From: Astrocystis sublimbata
Lineage: Eukaryota > Ascomycota > Sordariomycetes > Xylariales > Xylariaceae
Assembly: GCA_022453515.1 (NCBI GenBank)
Contig: JAJNNY010000027.1
Location: 124,001-188,000, forward strand
Reading direction: 5' to 3'
DNA: 64,000 nucleotides
In this document: positions 63,953-64,000 of the stretch, in pieces
How positions within the stretch are numbered: position 1 is the first letter of the stretch
Layout: each line of letters opens with the position of its first letter
Notes under the pieces: model-generated
The model's input: the letters and a program-made list of their open reading frames with translations, nothing else
The model's database searches: none
Told to the model about the DNA's origin: nothing
Position numbers and translations under genes: made by a program

Positions 63953-64000
63953 ATGTCCAAGATCAAATCTTCCAGGTCGTTCAAGATCGCCCCAGCAAGC
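63953..64000 (+). CDS. Possible 5' end of a gene leaving the window
   Basis: ATG at 63953 opens a frame that stays open to the edge (16 codons, basic and Ser-rich: MSKIKSSRSFKIAPAS). Too short to judge; it may be chance. Confidence 0.2.
   Translation, partial: MSKIKSSRSFKIAPAS

Overview
This window is nuclear DNA of a filamentous ascomycete (Pezizomycotina, most likely a Sordariomycete). The genes are split by short introns (about 50-170 nt) with GTANGT-like donors, CTNAC/CTAAC-type branch sites and CAG/TAG acceptors. The gene set is fungal: a group III HAMP-repeat histidine kinase, a Zn2Cys6 regulator, a cAMP receptor-like GPCR and Dal5/Tna1-type permeases. Intergenic DNA is long and full of short TACCTAGGTA-like palindromes.

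The left half (1-40 kb) is mainly housekeeping and signalling. From left to right it holds an Arf-GAP of the Csx2 type (minus, running off the left edge), a Munc13-like C2/MUN exocytosis protein (plus), an empty 7.6 kb stretch with a short dispersed repeat, the osmosensing histidine kinase Nik1/Os-1 (plus) with two tiny uORFs in its leader, a small coiled-coil protein built from three short exons (minus), a SAM + HMG-box protein (plus), the condensin kleisin subunit Brn1/Cnd2 (minus) and an acetoacetate-decarboxylase-like protein (minus).

The right half (40-64 kb) looks more accessory. It holds a Zn2Cys6 transcription factor (minus), a MYND zinc-finger protein (plus), a cytochrome P450 (plus), two permeases of the anion:cation symporter branch of the MFS (both minus) and, between them, a seven-helix cAMP receptor-like GPCR (minus). 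Two AT-rich stretches that look like decayed, possibly RIP-mutated repeats lie at about 44 and 51 kb. The set sense (GPCR), switch (Zn2Cys6), import (two permeases), oxidise (P450) could be a loose catabolic or xenobiotic module. No polyketide synthase, NRPS or terpene synthase is present, so it is not a classical metabolite cluster, and co-regulation is only inferred.

All gene models were built by joining exons by hand by splice signal and reading phase. For most genes the phases close exactly. The exception is one intron region in the Zn2Cys6 gene. I see no tRNA, rRNA, CRISPR array or intact transposon, and nothing I would call a new multi-gene system. The best unexpected items are the short-exon gene at 24.4-25.6 kb, the shared repeat at 12 and 44 kb, a 36-bp perfect palindrome at 34.7 kb and the uORF-bearing kinase leader.
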